The notes beneath the pieces are model-generated. The model made no database searches. It was not told where the DNA came from and was given only the letters and a program-made list of their open reading frames with translations. The position numbers were made by a program, and so were the translations under genes. This document shows positions 8,500 to 18,042 of a DNA stretch of 64,000 nucleotides, piece after piece. The stretch's first letter is position 1. The number at the start of each line of letters is the position of its first letter. The stretch is taken from contig CAIVEW010000040.1 in NCBI GenBank assembly GCA_903905065.1, positions 1 through 64,000 on the forward strand, written 5' to 3'. The stretch comes from an uncultured Bacteroidota bacterium. Lineage in GTDB: Bacteria; Bacteroidota; Bacteroidia; Chitinophagales; Chitinophagaceae.

Positions 8500-10005
8500 A
8501 TGGAAAATGATCGTAATCAGTTGTATTCCGCATACTGCGACCTTATGCTAAAAGGAGCCGACATTAATAATGCATCTGCCGTACTGGGTTGGGACCAGGA
8601 AACATATATGCCGCCGAAGGGTGCGGAAGCAAGGGGGCGGCAGCTATCTACGCTAGCGGGGCTGGCGCATGAAGTACTCACTAGCGACAAACTGGAGCGG
8701 CTGCTAAAGGAATTGTCGGCCAGGACGGATATGACTGATGTACAGCAGAACAATGTTCGGCTAAGCCTGGATGATTTTGAAAAGAACAAGAAACTCCCGG
8801 GCGATTTCGTCGAGGAGTTGACCAAACAAACCAGCGAATGTTTCAATGCCTGGATAGAAGCGAGGAACAAGAATGATTTTGGCATTTTTGCGCCTTCATT
8901 GACAAAAATGGTAGGCTTGAAGCGAAAGCAGGCTGAACTGTACGGTTACAAGGCGCACCCATACGACGCATTGGCAGATGATTATGAAAAGGGCATTACT
9001 GTTGCGCTCCTGGACCCGATATTCGCGGGAATCAGGGAACAGCTACCACCTATACTCGCTAAGATCAAGGCAGCACCGCAGGTCGATGACTCATTCTTTG
9101 ACCGGCATTTCCCGAAGCAGCAACAATGGGATTTTGGCATCGAAGTAATGAAACGGATGGGATTTGATTTTGACGCCGGAAGACAGGACTATTCCGAGCA
9201 TCCTTTTACGACTTCTTTTGCACCTTCTGATGTGCGGCTAACTACGCGCGTAGACGAAAACAATTACGCATCTATGTTGTGGAGTTGCATACACGAGTGC
9301 GGCCACGGCCTATACGAGCAGGGGCTGCCGGGAGATCAGTATGGCCAGCCACTTGGCCAGGCGGCTTCTTTGGGTATTCATGAGTCGCAGTCGCGTATCT
9401 GGGAGAACTGCATTGGCCGCGGCCTGGATTTCTGGAAGTTCTTTTATCCGAAATTGCAGGCTCAGTTCCCGCAACAACTGGCAGATATTACTGCTGAAGC
9501 ATTTTTTAAAGCCGCGAATAAAGTTGAGCCGTCACTCGTTCGTACCGAGGCCGATGAACTAACCTACCATTTCCATGTAATGATCCGTTACGAGATCGAA
9601 AAGCAGTTGATAGAAGGCTCACTGGAGGTCAAAGACCTTCGTAACAAATGGAATCAGCTGTATCAGCAGTATCTAGGCGTTACTCCGCCAGATGATAAAT
9701 CGGGTGTGTTGCAGGATGTGCATTGGAGCCATGGCAGCTTTGGTTATTTCCCTACTTATACATTGGGTAGTTTTTATGCGGCACAATTCTATGCACAGGT
9801 GCAAAAAGATATTCCGGGCTTGCTGCAACAAGTGGCAACTGGCGATCTTAAGGAATTTCTGCAATGGTTGCGGGAAAAAGTGCACATACATGGACGGCGC
9901 TACACTTCTGAGGAACTATGCGAGCGCATCACCGGGCAAAAGCTCGACCCCTCATTTTTCATCAGGTATGCTGTGGCGAAATACAAGGACGTTTATGGTA
10001 TATAG
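8500..10005 (+). CDS. M32 family carboxypeptidase (carboxypeptidase Taq type)
   Basis: The 501-residue protein has the usual length of the M32 family and carries the zinc-binding HECGH at residues 265-269 within SCIHECGHGLYEQG. The downstream family blocks GIHESQSRIWEN and TYHFHVMIRYEIEK follow in the right order, as does the N-terminal SAVLGWDQETYMPP. M32 enzymes are cytosolic metallocarboxypeptidases that trim C-terminal residues from peptides with broad specificity. No signal peptide is present. The gene stands alone behind its own promoter. Confidence 0.93.
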   Translation: MENDRNQLYSAYCDLMLKGADINNASAVLGWDQETYMPPKGAEARGRQLSTLAGLAHEVLTSDKLERLLKELSARTDMTDVQQNNVRLSLDDFEKNKKLPGDFVEELTKQTSECFNAWIEARNKNDFGIFAPSLTKMVGLKRKQAELYGYKAHPYDALADDYEKGITVALLDPIFAGIREQLPPILAKIKAAPQVDDSFFDRHFPKQQQWDFGIEVMKRMGFDFDAGRQDYSEHPFTTSFAPSDVRLTTRVDENNYASMLWSCIHECGHGLYEQGLPGDQYGQPLGQAASLGIHESQSRIWENCIGRGLDFWKFFYPKLQAQFPQQLADITAEAFFKAANKVEPSLVRTEADELTYHFHVMIRYEIEKQLIEGSLEVKDLRNKWNQLYQQYLGVTPPDDKSGVLQDVHWSHGSFGYFPTYTLGSFYAAQFYAQVQKDIPGLLQQVATGDLKEFLQWLREKVHIHGRRYTSEELCERITGQKLDPSFFIRYAVAKYKDVYGI

Positions 10006-10043
10006 ATATACCGTATCAACTTTCGCTTTATATTTAGCCTAAC

Positions 10044-10898
10044 ATGTCTCATAACGAAACACTGGTATGTCCCAATTGCGGGTTTCATGCAACAGGTAAT
10101 TATTGTTCGCAATGCGGGCAGGAAACGCATTTGCACAAAGAAACCTTTTGGGGGCTGGTAACGCACTTCATTGGCCACTATTTCCACTACGATTCGAAGT
10201 TCTGGCAGACGATGAAGGCACTTTGGTTCAGCCCGGGAAAGCTTACGGTGGCCTATTGGAACAAGCAGCGGATGCGCTATATCTCACCGGTCTCTTTATA
10301 CATTTTCATTAGCGCTGTTTATTTTTTGCTGGCATTGAGTATGCCATCGAAGCGGACATTGGTTGATTTTAAGGAAAATAAAACAGGAAAAGATACCGTG
10401 GCCGAAGCACAGACGAAAACGAATTCGCTGACGGTAGCAACAGGTTCCAAATTTGACCAATACGTAACCAGTAAATTTAGAAAGATCGAGGAACGGCATG
10501 GCGATTACAACGATTTTCTAAACGAGACCATCACCCATAATCTACCTAAGATTTTCTTTTTCATGATACCGGTGATGGCGCTGATACTGAAACTGTTGTT
10601 TATCAGGCGCAAAACTACCTTCTTTGTAGACCATGCTATTTTTGCTTTGCATTATCATTCTTTCTGGTTCTCACTTTTCCTGATCGAGAACTTCCCTTTT
10701 TCAAAAGGCCTGCAAGGGACACTGTATGCCATTTCGTTTTTTATCGCGGGGTACTATATGGTTCGTGCAATACACAACGTATATGGGGCCAAGTGGGGCA
10801 GAGCGATCCTCAATACGTTTGTTTTGGGCATCAGTTATGCCATACTGCTGGGGGTGATCATGCTTATCTATGCGTTGTTGGTGGTAATGTCAGTGTGA
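10044..10898 (+). CDS. DUF3667 zinc-ribbon membrane protein
   Basis: The 284-residue protein begins with a zinc ribbon (CPNCGFHATGNYCSQCGQ, two CxxC pairs at about 9-27), followed by a conserved helix block HYFHYDSKFWQTMKALWFSPGK and four to five hydrophobic segments (about 85-105, 168-188, 205-222, 230-250 and 258-282). This combination is typical of the DUF3667 family, common in Bacteroidota and of unknown function. A TATATTTA sequence at 10029-10036 could be its -7 element. The last 31 bases overlap the convergent permease gene. Confidence 0.75.
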   Translation: MSHNETLVCPNCGFHATGNYCSQCGQETHLHKETFWGLVTHFIGHYFHYDSKFWQTMKALWFSPGKLTVAYWNKQRMRYISPVSLYIFISAVYFLLALSMPSKRTLVDFKENKTGKDTVAEAQTKTNSLTVATGSKFDQYVTSKFRKIEERHGDYNDFLNETITHNLPKIFFFMIPVMALILKLLFIRRKTTFFVDHAIFALHYHSFWFSLFLIENFPFSKGLQGTLYAISFFIAGYYMVRAIHNVYGAKWGRAILNTFVLGISYAILLGVIMLIYALLVVMSV

Positions 10899-12199
10899 CG
10901 GGTTGCAGCGAAATAAATAATCAACCCTATAGCAAACGCGCCGAGACATACAAAGCATGCCTGCGGGTTGTCAACGAATATACTTATCGTTACAAAAATA
11001 TAGGCAGCAATAAAAACCAGCGGCACGAGCGGATACCAGCGGATAGTGAAGATGCCGGTGCCGTCCAGTTCCTTTGTCTTTTTGCGCAATATAAAAATGG
11101 CGATCGCCCCGAGCGTAAGACCGATGGTGTTGAAGAACATGGTATAGCTTAATAGCGCGGAGAATGAGCCGGCAAAGAATAACAGCAATAAGATAGCGGC
11201 CACATAAACCGTCATACAAAACTCCTGTACCTGCGTTTTCGGATTTACCCGTTCGAATATTTTTGGCAGTACGCCATCTTCGGCCATAGCATAGAAAACG
11301 CGGGGATTAGAGAGTATATATACGTTTGTATACGCCATCACCGACAAAAACATTACCAAGGAAGTAATCTTATAGCCCATTTCGCCAAACACGATTCCCG
11401 CCATCTTTGCAGCCAGGACATCAGTCTGTTGCAATCCGCCGAAACCCAACACTTTGTAGTAAGCGAAATTTATAGCCATATATAACACGATGACGGTGCC
11501 TATACCCCAGAAGATAGCACGAGGAATATTGCGTTTAGCATTCAGGATATCGGCGCCGAAGTTAATGGTGAGTGCGTAGCCGGTGTAGGTAAAGAAAACA
11601 GGGATCAGACACAGGCCGAATGCAGTGATGATATTTTTGTTTTGGGGAATGACTGTGGTAATTGCAGGCGGTACATCGTGTTTGAATACAGCGCTGCACA
11701 GCAAAATGATCATTGTGACCTTGAAGATCGTCAGCAGGTTTTGAAAGCGTGCGCTCATCTTTATGCCGAGGTAATTGACTACGTACAGTATAAGCACGGA
11801 AGAAATGGTGATGATCTTTACGCCCGTATCATTCTGCAGGCCGGGCGGCATTAGTATCGGGTTTATGTATTCCGAACCTATCAATGCAACCGCTGCTATT
11901 GACGCGATGTTTGCGAGGGCAAGTACCCACTCCACCATGAATGCCAAGGCAGGATGATAGCAGTACGACAATGTTTTGTAGAAACCACCTGCATTGGGAT
12001 ACCGCGCACCGATCTCTGCGAAAGTAAGCGCACCGCATAGGCTAACAATGCCGCCGAATATCCAGGCGCCAAAGAACAGCCACACATTGCCGGCCTTCAT
12101 TGCTACCACGCTGGGTGTTTTGAAAATGCCCATACCGATCACCAGGCTGATAACGATCATGGTCAGATCAAAACGGCTAAGACGGGGCTTGATACTCAT
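10868..12199 (-). CDS. APC-family amino acid permease
   Basis: The 443-residue protein has about twelve hydrophobic segments. Its first segment carries VIGMGIFKTPSVV, the unwound TM1 motif that binds the amino group of substrates in the amino acid/polyamine/organocation superfamily. Segments such as FFTYTGYALTINFGADILNAKRNIPRAI resemble the conserved TM6-loop region. It should import or exchange amino acids across the inner membrane; the substrate is not predictable. It converges with the DUF3667 gene with a 31-base overlap, and on the other side lies 18 bases downstream of the frameshifted M90 gene on the same strand. Confidence 0.88.
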   Translation of the reverse strand: MSIKPRLSRFDLTMIVISLVIGMGIFKTPSVVAMKAGNVWLFFGAWIFGGIVSLCGALTFAEIGARYPNAGGFYKTLSYCYHPALAFMVEWVLALANIASIAAVALIGSEYINPILMPPGLQNDTGVKIITISSVLILYVVNYLGIKMSARFQNLLTIFKVTMIILLCSAVFKHDVPPAITTVIPQNKNIITAFGLCLIPVFFTYTGYALTINFGADILNAKRNIPRAIFWGIGTVIVLYMAINFAYYKVLGFGGLQQTDVLAAKMAGIVFGEMGYKITSLVMFLSVMAYTNVYILSNPRVFYAMAEDGVLPKIFERVNPKTQVQEFCMTVYVAAILLLLFFAGSFSALLSYTMFFNTIGLTLGAIAIFILRKKTKELDGTGIFTIRWYPLVPLVFIAAYIFVTISIFVDNPQACFVCLGAFAIGLIIYFAATRHTDITTNNA

Positions 12200-12217
12200 T
12201 GCCGCAAAGTAGTAAAA

Positions 12218-13026
12218 TTAGTTCTTCGGTGCAGCCTGCGGATGGAACATTTGCTCCAGCATGGAAAATAGCTCCGGGTGGTGTTCTTTCAGTTTGCCCG
12301 GCTGCTCAAAGAAATATTCGGTGATAACCGCGAAGAATTCTGTTTCGTTTGTTGCGCCGTACAGATCAATGTCTGAATGTCCCCTTGCCCTCATTTCATT
12401 GATCGTCTCACGCACGAGGCTTATCCACGGGAGCACCTGCGGCTTTGACAACAGGTACTCAGGTATACCATCCGTCGCTCCATCGGCCTTGTCGATGAGG
12501 TGGGCAAATTCATGGAGTACTGTATTTTCTCCGTCTACCGGATTCGAAAATGATGCGCGCAAGGAGCTTTTGGATAAGATCATTTCCCGGTGCATAGCGC
12601 CGTCACCCACCATGCCCAGCACATTTCGTTGCGGCGCATCCTGGCTAAAGTCGCGATCAAATGAGTTGGGGTACAGCAGTATTTCTGATATGTTGTTGTA
12701 CTTCCAGTCGGGGAAAGAAAAGATAAGATAAGTGTTATGGCACCGGACGCTATCAGTATCCTGTCCAGGTCGTCGACATCTACGTCAATGCCCCTGATGG
12801 TCGTATTTGCAAGGAAATCTTTTATCCGAGCCTCAAATAAGTCCTTGTCTTTATCATTCAGCTTATTGTAAAAAGGTACGTTTTCAGTAAGCAGTTGCGT
12901 GGCATTGGAGGGAAGGGCCGTTTCTGCAAGCTTCTTTTTTTGGCGGCGATGCCGGACGTACCAAAAAATATTAGCAATAACTAATATCGCCGCCACTATT
13001 ATCATCCGATATTCTTTTAAGAACAT
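12218..13026 (-). pseudogene. mtfA: M90 (MtfA-like) zinc peptidase, frameshifted by a 5-bp duplication
   Basis: Two overlapping frames together make one protein of the MtfA/M90 family. The 5' part (from 13026) has an N-terminal membrane helix (residues 8-24) and the conserved start of the catalytic domain up to IASGAITLI. The 3' part holds ILSKSSLRASFSNP, the zinc motif HEFAH and the C-terminal block. The frames meet at 12723-12732, where a pentamer is present twice in tandem (CTTAT CTTAT on the coding strand). Removing one copy restores TLIFSFPDWKYNN and a continuous protein of about 267 residues, the normal family length. As written, translation shifts into an unrelated tail. The start overlaps the ExbD stop (TAATG). 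It may be a true mutation, a phase-variable switch or an assembly error. Confidence 0.8.
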
Positions 13027-13430
13027 TAGCGGCTGTTATTTTCTACTGCCAGAACGGTTTTAAGATTTAGCTCGTGTGCGGCACGCATTACGGCAACAAT
13101 GTTATCTGCGGTTGCCTGCTTGTCAGCATTGATAACCACGGTAGGTTCTGCATCCTGCGATTTTGCTATGGCGCTGGAAATAAAAGGCTTTAAAGAATCT
13201 AATACCACTGCGCGTGTGCCCACAAAAAATTCCTGCTTATCATTGATAGAAACAACAACCGTTTGTTTGGCTTTTGTATCGCTCTTTGCCTTAGGTATGC
13301 TCAGCTTTACAACATTAGGATTTGCAAGCGTGGAAATAATCAGGAAGAACAGCAGCAGAATGAACAATATGTCATTCAGCGCAGATGAATGTCCCTGGGG
13401 ATCATGTGGCAACCGTCTTTTTATTTGCAT
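13026..13430 (-). CDS. exbD: ExbD/TolR-type biopolymer transport protein
   Basis: This 134-residue inner-membrane protein has one N-terminal membrane helix (about 18-38) preceded by a basic stretch, with the conserved Asp in ALNDILFILLLFFLI as the proton-path residue of ExbD/TolR, and a periplasmic domain ending in VVINADKQATADNIVAVMRA. It works with ExbB to couple the proton gradient to TonB or to envelope maintenance. It lies 9 bases after the ExbB gene and its stop overlaps the start of the M90 peptidase gene, so the three form one transcription unit. Confidence 0.9.
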   Translation of the reverse strand: MQIKRRLPHDPQGHSSALNDILFILLLFFLIISTLANPNVVKLSIPKAKSDTKAKQTVVVSINDKQEFFVGTRAVVLDSLKPFISSAIAKSQDAEPTVVINADKQATADNIVAVMRAAHELNLKTVLAVENNSR

Positions 13431-13439
13431 CTTAGGTTG

Positions 13440-14165
13440 TTAATTAGTGGTATCCTGTATAAAATCCAGAAATTCGGCAGATGCAGCTTCAATACGATTA
13501 ACATTCTTGCCCACTTGTGTATTGAGATAAGCGTAGCTCATATAGGCAAGCAAGCCAATGATAAGGCCGGTGGCCGAGGTGACCATCTTTGTATAAATAC
13601 CACCCGCAATAGTTTCCAGCGAAAAGCCCTGGTGCTGCACGTTAAAGAACAGGATGATCATACCAGCGATCGTACCAAGAAAACCAAAAATAGGTGCGAT
13701 GCCAGCGATCGTCGAAAGGACAGATAGGTTTTTCTCCAACTGGTATACTTCCAGCCTCCCGGTGTTTTCCATAGATTTTTCTATGTAATCTATTGGTTTG
13801 CCCATGCGGCTGACCCCTTTTTCTATTACACGCGCCACAGGGGTATTCACACTTTTGCAAGTGGCTATCGCTTTTTCCTTGTTGCCGGCCTCCAGTTGGT
13901 CTTTTATCCGTGCCATAAAAGATGGGTCAACCACTGATGCTTTGCGTATCGCCATAAAGCGATCATAAAATACGTATACCAGTATTAGTGAGCATAGCAG
14001 CAAAGGAATCATCAGCGCTCCGCCCTCCATCAACAAATGGAAGAGCGAAATTTTCTCTACTGGTGCCGCAGCGGCTGCTGCAGCCGCTGCTTTTGCGGCG
14101 CTATCCGTAACGGCAGTTGGAACTGTGGCAGTAGCCTGGAGCAGCAAAACATTAAATATATGCAT
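13440..14165 (-). CDS. exbB: ExbB/TolQ/MotA-family proton channel protein
   Basis: The 241-residue protein has a hydrophobic N-terminus, an Ala-rich segment, a membrane helix at about 53-73 (ALMIPLLLCSLILVYVFYDRF) and two further helices at about 143-168 and 185-210, with the family block IAGIAPIFGFLGTIAGMI and AGGIYTKMVTSATGLIIGL. These are the hallmarks of ExbB/TolQ, the pentameric stator around ExbD. An upstream TTG (14186) is possible, but the ATG at 14165 is preferred. It is first in an operon with ExbD and the M90 peptidase; no TonB or TolB gene is adjacent. Confidence 0.9.
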   Translation of the reverse strand: MHIFNVLLLQATATVPTAVTDSAAKAAAAAAAAAPVEKISLFHLLMEGGALMIPLLLCSLILVYVFYDRFMAIRKASVVDPSFMARIKDQLEAGNKEKAIATCKSVNTPVARVIEKGVSRMGKPIDYIEKSMENTGRLEVYQLEKNLSVLSTIAGIAPIFGFLGTIAGMIILFFNVQHQGFSLETIAGGIYTKMVTSATGLIIGLLAYMSYAYLNTQVGKNVNRIEAASAEFLDFIQDTTN

Positions 14166-14403
14166 GTATGAAATTTGGGTAAACAAATGTAATTAAAAAC
14201 AACCAGCCTCTGTAACAGGGTTTTCCTCATGATGTGCAAACCGAGGAATTTGATAAAATGTAAACGCCAATGCGTGGGAAATATTTTATGCGTAATGCCA
14301 AATTAGTGTCAAGAGCAGTTCATATATTAGTTGGGTATAATTCAATAGACCGTCAGAGTTAATAAACTGTGCAAAAGCTGTTTAGGCGTTTCCGCTTTTA
14401 GAT

Positions 14404-14411
14404 TATCTTTG
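14404..14411 (+). promoter_or_regulatory. TAnnTTTG -7 element of the sdhCAB operon
   Basis: TATCTTTG lies 44 bases upstream of the sdhC ATG and matches the Bacteroidota -7 consensus. The -33 region has TTT rather than TTG. It is the only good candidate promoter ahead of the three-gene operon. Confidence 0.5.
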
Positions 14412-14455
14412 CACCGCATTCCACAAAAATTACATTTTAAATACAGCCGGATCTT

Positions 14456-15124
14456 ATGAACTGGAAACAATCTTTCAGCACTTCTATTGGTAAGAAATTG
14501 CAAATGTCTCTCACGGGATTATTTCTTATAACTTTCCTTCTTGTCCATTGTTACATCAATGCCCAGATATTTTACCAGGATGGGGGTACCCGTTTTAAAG
14601 AGGCGGCCCATTTTATGGGGACTAATTTTGTGATCCGCACGGTTGAGATCGGCCTGTTTGCGTTTTTGATACTTCACATTGTGCAGGGGTTATTGCTTTG
14701 GGCAAAGAACCGGTCTCGGAGAAGTGTGGGATATGCCGTGAGTGCAGGTAACAAAACCAGCCCCTGGTATAGCCGTTCCATGGCGCTGCTCGGCACGCTT
14801 GTGCTGTTGTTCCTTATTCTGCACCTTTCCAAGTTCTGGGCGCCTAACCGTTATTCGATGACTTTCGGCAGCGGGGAACTGGATCTTTATGCAATGATGC
14901 GCGATGAATTCCAGACTACGTGGGTGGTGGTTGTTTACGTGCTCGGTTGTATTGCTCTTGGCTGGCACCTGGTACATGGTTTTTACAGTGCGTTCCAGAC
15001 CCTGGGCCTGGGCACGCACAAATACAAAGGCATGATAAAAGCAATAGGTGTGGCATTCTCTATCGTTGTTCCTGTAATATTCGCTTTGATGCCTGTTTCT
15101 TTTTATATGCATTGGGTAAGCTAA
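14456..15124 (+). CDS. sdhC: Succinate dehydrogenase cytochrome b558 subunit
   Basis: The 222-residue membrane anchor has five hydrophobic helices, as expected for the single-subunit diheme cytochrome b of type B succinate:quinone reductases in Bacteroidota. Conserved histidines lie in helix regions (LLVHCYINAQ, LHIVQGLLLW, LHLSKFW, LGWHLVHGFYSAF) and are candidate heme ligands. It anchors SdhA and SdhB to the inner membrane and passes electrons to or from menaquinone. It is the first gene of sdhCAB. Confidence 0.95.
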   Translation: MNWKQSFSTSIGKKLQMSLTGLFLITFLLVHCYINAQIFYQDGGTRFKEAAHFMGTNFVIRTVEIGLFAFLILHIVQGLLLWAKNRSRRSVGYAVSAGNKTSPWYSRSMALLGTLVLLFLILHLSKFWAPNRYSMTFGSGELDLYAMMRDEFQTTWVVVVYVLGCIALGWHLVHGFYSAFQTLGLGTHKYKGMIKAIGVAFSIVVPVIFALMPVSFYMHWVS

Positions 15125-15147
15125 AGCGGTGCGCTAGTATATCGCAC

Positions 15148-15184
15148 TTTTTGATTTTTGAATTTTTACTTTTGATTTTTGATT
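15148..15184 (+). repeat. Short-period A+T-rich spacer repeat between sdhC and sdhA
   Basis: The 37 bases directly before the sdhA ATG consist of GATTTTTGA-like units repeated about four times with a period of 7-11 bases. It is a low-complexity operon spacer of the same kind as those at 17176, 27697 and 46264. No Shine-Dalgarno sequence is visible within it. Confidence 0.5.
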
Positions 15185-17161
15185 ATGGAACTAAATTCTA
15201 AAATACCAGCCGGTCCGTTAGAGTCCAAATGGAAAACATATAAGTCCACCTGTAAGCTGGTAAACCCGGCAAACAAACGCCAGATAGAGATCATAGTTGT
15301 GGGCACAGGCCTAGCCGGTGCTTCTGCCGCAGCTTCTCTTGGCGAGATGGGCTATAAAGTAAAAGCATTCTGCTTCCAGGATAGCCCACGCCGCGCGCAC
15401 TCTATAGCCGCGCAGGGTGGCATCAACGCAGCCAAGAACTATCAGAACGATGGTGACAGTACATACCGCCTGTTTTACGATACCATTAAAGGTGGCGACT
15501 ACCGTGCCCGTGAAGGAAATGTATATCGTCTTGCAGAAGTAAGCGCGAATATCATAGACCAGTGTGTAGCACAAGGTGTTCCTTTTGCACGTGAATATGG
15601 AGGACTGCTTAGCAATCGTTCTTTTGGTGGTACACAGGTACAGCGCACATTTTATGCAGCCGGCCAGACTGGCCAGCAGTTGCTGATTGGCGCTTACCAG
15701 GGACTGGAGCGCCAGATATCCCTGGGTAATGTGGAAATGTATTCCCGGCACGAGATGCTGGAGGTTGTGAAGATAGATGGGAAGGCACGCGGCATTATAG
15801 CCCGCAACCTGGTGACCGGTGAGCTGGAGCGCCATTTTGGCCATGCGGTTTTGTTATGCACCGGCGGTTATGGCAATGTGTTCTATCTCTCCACAAATGC
15901 TATGGGCAGCAATGTAACGGCTGCATGGAAGGCGCATAAGCAAGGAGCATATTTTGGTAATCCTTGTTTCACGCAGATTCACCCTACCTGCATCCCTGTG
16001 AGCGGCGATCATCAATCGAAGTTGACGCTGATGTCTGAGTCGCTGCGCAATGACGGGCGGATATGGGTGCCCAAACAAAAAGACGACAAACGTAAACCAT
16101 TCGACATACCCGAAGAAGAGCGCGATTACTACCTGGAAAGAAGGTATCCTGCATTTGGTAACCTGGTGCCACGTGATGTGGCTAGCCGCGCAGCTAAGGA
16201 GCGCTGTGACGCAGGTTATGGAGTAGGTTCGTCTAAAATGGCTGTTTACCTGGATTTCGCTTCCGCTTTTGAGCGCTACGGCCATGTGGAAGTACGTAAG
16301 CAGGGTATTGCAAATGCGGATAAAGCAACTGTTTATAAATTGGGTGTAGCTGTAGTTAAGGAGAAATACGGCAACCTGTTTGACATGTATGCGAAGATCA
16401 CCGGTGAAGATCCTTACCAGGTGCCCATGCGTATTTATCCGGCAGTGCATTACACCATGGGCGGTTTGTGGGTGGACTATGAACTGATGACCAATGTGCC
16501 GGGCCTGTATGCATTAGGGGAAGCTAATTTCAGCGACCACGGTGCTAACCGCCTGGGCGCTTCTGCATTGATGCAGGGTCTTGCTGATGGTTACTTTGTA
16601 GTGCCATATACACTGGGCAATAATCTCGCTGACGATATACGCACCAAAGCGATACCAACTGATCACCCTGCATTTGTGCAGGCAGAAAAAGATGTGAATG
16701 ACCGCATAGAGCGCATGATGAATATTAAGGGCAAGGAAAGTGTAGAGAGCTTCCACAAACGCCTGGGCAAGATCATGTGGGACAAATGCGGCATGGGGCG
16801 CAATGCAAAAGGACTCACAGAAGCAATAGAAGAAATAAAAGCATTAAGAAAAGAATTCTGGGCTAATGTGCGCATACCGGGCGAGATCAAATCGTTCAAT
16901 CCCGAGCTGGACAAGGCGGGTAGGGTAGCCGACTTCCTGGAGCTGGGCGAACTGATGTGTATAGACGCACTGCAGCGCAACGAAAGCTGCGGTGGCCACT
17001 TCCGCGAGGAGTACCAGACTGAAGATGGTGAAGCCCTGCGTGACGATGAAAAGTACATGTATGTAGCGGCTTGGGAATACAAGGGTGATAGCCAGTATGA
17101 ACTGCATAAAGAACCGCTGAACTATGAGGTAGTACACACAAGTGCGCGGAGTTATAAATAA
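15185..17161 (+). CDS. sdhA: Succinate dehydrogenase flavoprotein subunit
   Basis: The 658-residue protein has the FAD-binding [20 protein letters not shown] near residue 40, the flavinylation region [18 protein letters not shown], the substrate and catalytic blocks [12 protein letters not shown] and [11 protein letters not shown], and [20 protein letters not shown]. It oxidises succinate to fumarate in the TCA cycle on the cytoplasmic face of the inner membrane. An in-frame ATG two codons upstream (15179) lies inside the spacer repeat; 15185 ([10 protein letters not shown]) is preferred. It sits between sdhC and sdhB. Confidence 0.96.
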   Translation: MELNSKIPAGPLESKWKTYKSTCKLVNPANKRQIEIIVVGTGLAGASAAASLGEMGYKVKAFCFQDSPRRAHSIAAQGGINAAKNYQNDGDSTYRLFYDTIKGGDYRAREGNVYRLAEVSANIIDQCVAQGVPFAREYGGLLSNRSFGGTQVQRTFYAAGQTGQQLLIGAYQGLERQISLGNVEMYSRHEMLEVVKIDGKARGIIARNLVTGELERHFGHAVLLCTGGYGNVFYLSTNAMGSNVTAAWKAHKQGAYFGNPCFTQIHPTCIPVSGDHQSKLTLMSESLRNDGRIWVPKQKDDKRKPFDIPEEERDYYLERRYPAFGNLVPRDVASRAAKERCDAGYGVGSSKMAVYLDFASAFERYGHVEVRKQGIANADKATVYKLGVAVVKEKYGNLFDMYAKITGEDPYQVPMRIYPAVHYTMGGLWVDYELMTNVPGLYALGEANFSDHGANRLGASALMQGLADGYFVVPYTLGNNLADDIRTKAIPTDHPAFVQAEKDVNDRIERMMNIKGKESVESFHKRLGKIMWDKCGMGRNAKGLTEAIEEIKALRKEFWANVRIPGEIKSFNPELDKAGRVADFLELGELMCIDALQRNESCGGHFREEYQTEDGEALRDDEKYMYVAAWEYKGDSQYELHKEPLNYEVVHTSARSYK

Positions 17162-17175
17162 CCATTCGCTAATTA

Positions 17176-17199
17176 TCAAATTGTCGAATTGTCAAATTG
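17176..17199 (+). repeat. Three tandem octamers between sdhA and sdhB
   Basis: Three adjacent octamers, TCAAATTG, TCGAATTG and TCAAATTG, fill the spacer and end 7 bases before the sdhB ATG. An AAAAGG between the last octamer and the ATG may serve as a weak ribosome-binding site. Confidence 0.65.
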
Positions 17200-17206
17200 A
17201 AAAGGT

Positions 17207-17974
17207 ATGGAACACTATAAAATGAACCTCACCCTGAAGGTGTGGCGGCAGAAAAGCAAGGATTTTAAAGGCCATTTTGAGACATTCAAGGTGAGCGATA
17301 TTTCTTCTGAGATGTCTTTCCTGGAGATGTTTGATGTGCTTAACGAAAAATTGGTTGCTGAAGGCAAGGAGCCGGTTGCATTTGACCATGATTGCCGCGA
17401 AGGTATTTGCGGTATGTGCAGTATGTACATCAACGGCCGCGCCCACGGCCCATGGCACGAGACTACTACGTGTCAGCTTCATATGCGCGAGTATAAAGAT
17501 GGCGACACAATAGTTGTTGAGCCGTGGCGTGCCAATTCGTTCCCAGTTATCCGTGACCTGGTGGTGGACCGCTCTGCTTTCGACCGTATTATAGCGGCAG
17601 GTGGTTATATCTCTGTAAACACAGGTAATGCCCAGGACGCAAATGCATTGCCGATTGACAAACAAAAAGCTGATGAATCTTTTGCTGCGGCTACCTGCAT
17701 TGGCTGCGGGGCATGTGTTGCAGCTTGCCCTAATACGTCAGCGATGCTGTTTGTTTCGGCTAAGGTTTCTCACCTTGCCCTGTTGCCACAGGGAGACCCT
17801 GAGCGTAAGACCCGTGCTACCAATATGATCCACCAGATGGATACGGAAGGTTTCGGTAGTTGCACTAATATCGGTGCATGCGAGGCGGAATGTCCTAAGG
17901 GCATTTCCCTGGAAAATATCGCACGTTTGAATCGTGAGTACATCGGTGCCGTATTCTCCGGAAGTAAAGATTAA
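17207..17974 (+). CDS. sdhB: Succinate dehydrogenase iron-sulfur subunit
   Basis: The 255-residue protein carries a plant-type [2Fe-2S] site (C63, C68, C71 and C89 in [14 protein letters not shown] and TTTC) and a C-terminal ferredoxin part with [13 protein letters not shown] and [15 protein letters not shown] for the [4Fe-4S] and third cluster. It conducts electrons from the SdhA flavin to the SdhC hemes. It is the last gene of the sdh operon and is followed by a strong terminator. Confidence 0.96.
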   Translation: MEHYKMNLTLKVWRQKSKDFKGHFETFKVSDISSEMSFLEMFDVLNEKLVAEGKEPVAFDHDCREGICGMCSMYINGRAHGPWHETTTCQLHMREYKDGDTIVVEPWRANSFPVIRDLVVDRSAFDRIIAAGGYISVNTGNAQDANALPIDKQKADESFAAATCIGCGACVAACPNTSAMLFVSAKVSHLALLPQGDPERKTRATNMIHQMDTEGFGSCTNIGACEAECPKGISLENIARLNREYIGAVFSGSKD

Positions 17975-18000
17975 AAATACTGAAAGCAATATTTTATTGT

Positions 18001-18028
18001 AAAGGCTGCCTTAATTAAGGCAGCCTTT
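18001..18028 (+). terminator. sdhCAB terminator (28-bp perfect palindrome)
   Basis: A perfect 28-bp palindrome begins 27 bases after the sdhB stop: the arms AAAGGCTGCC and GGCAGCCTTT flank TTAATTAA. A T-rich stretch (TTATTTTGT) follows. It is a rho-independent type of stem and ends 15 bases before the next ATG, so it should separate the sdh operon from the following genes. Confidence 0.8.
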
Positions 18029-18042
18029 CGTTATTTTGTACC

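Noticed and set aside
12580-13026. A separate 148-residue protein from the 5' part of the M90 gene
   Set aside because: Its last 45 residues are the shifted frame of the peptidase; the family continues in the other frame once one pentamer is removed.
15311-17179. Several long minus-strand frames within sdhA
   Set aside because: They are shadows of the strongly conserved sdhA coding sequence.
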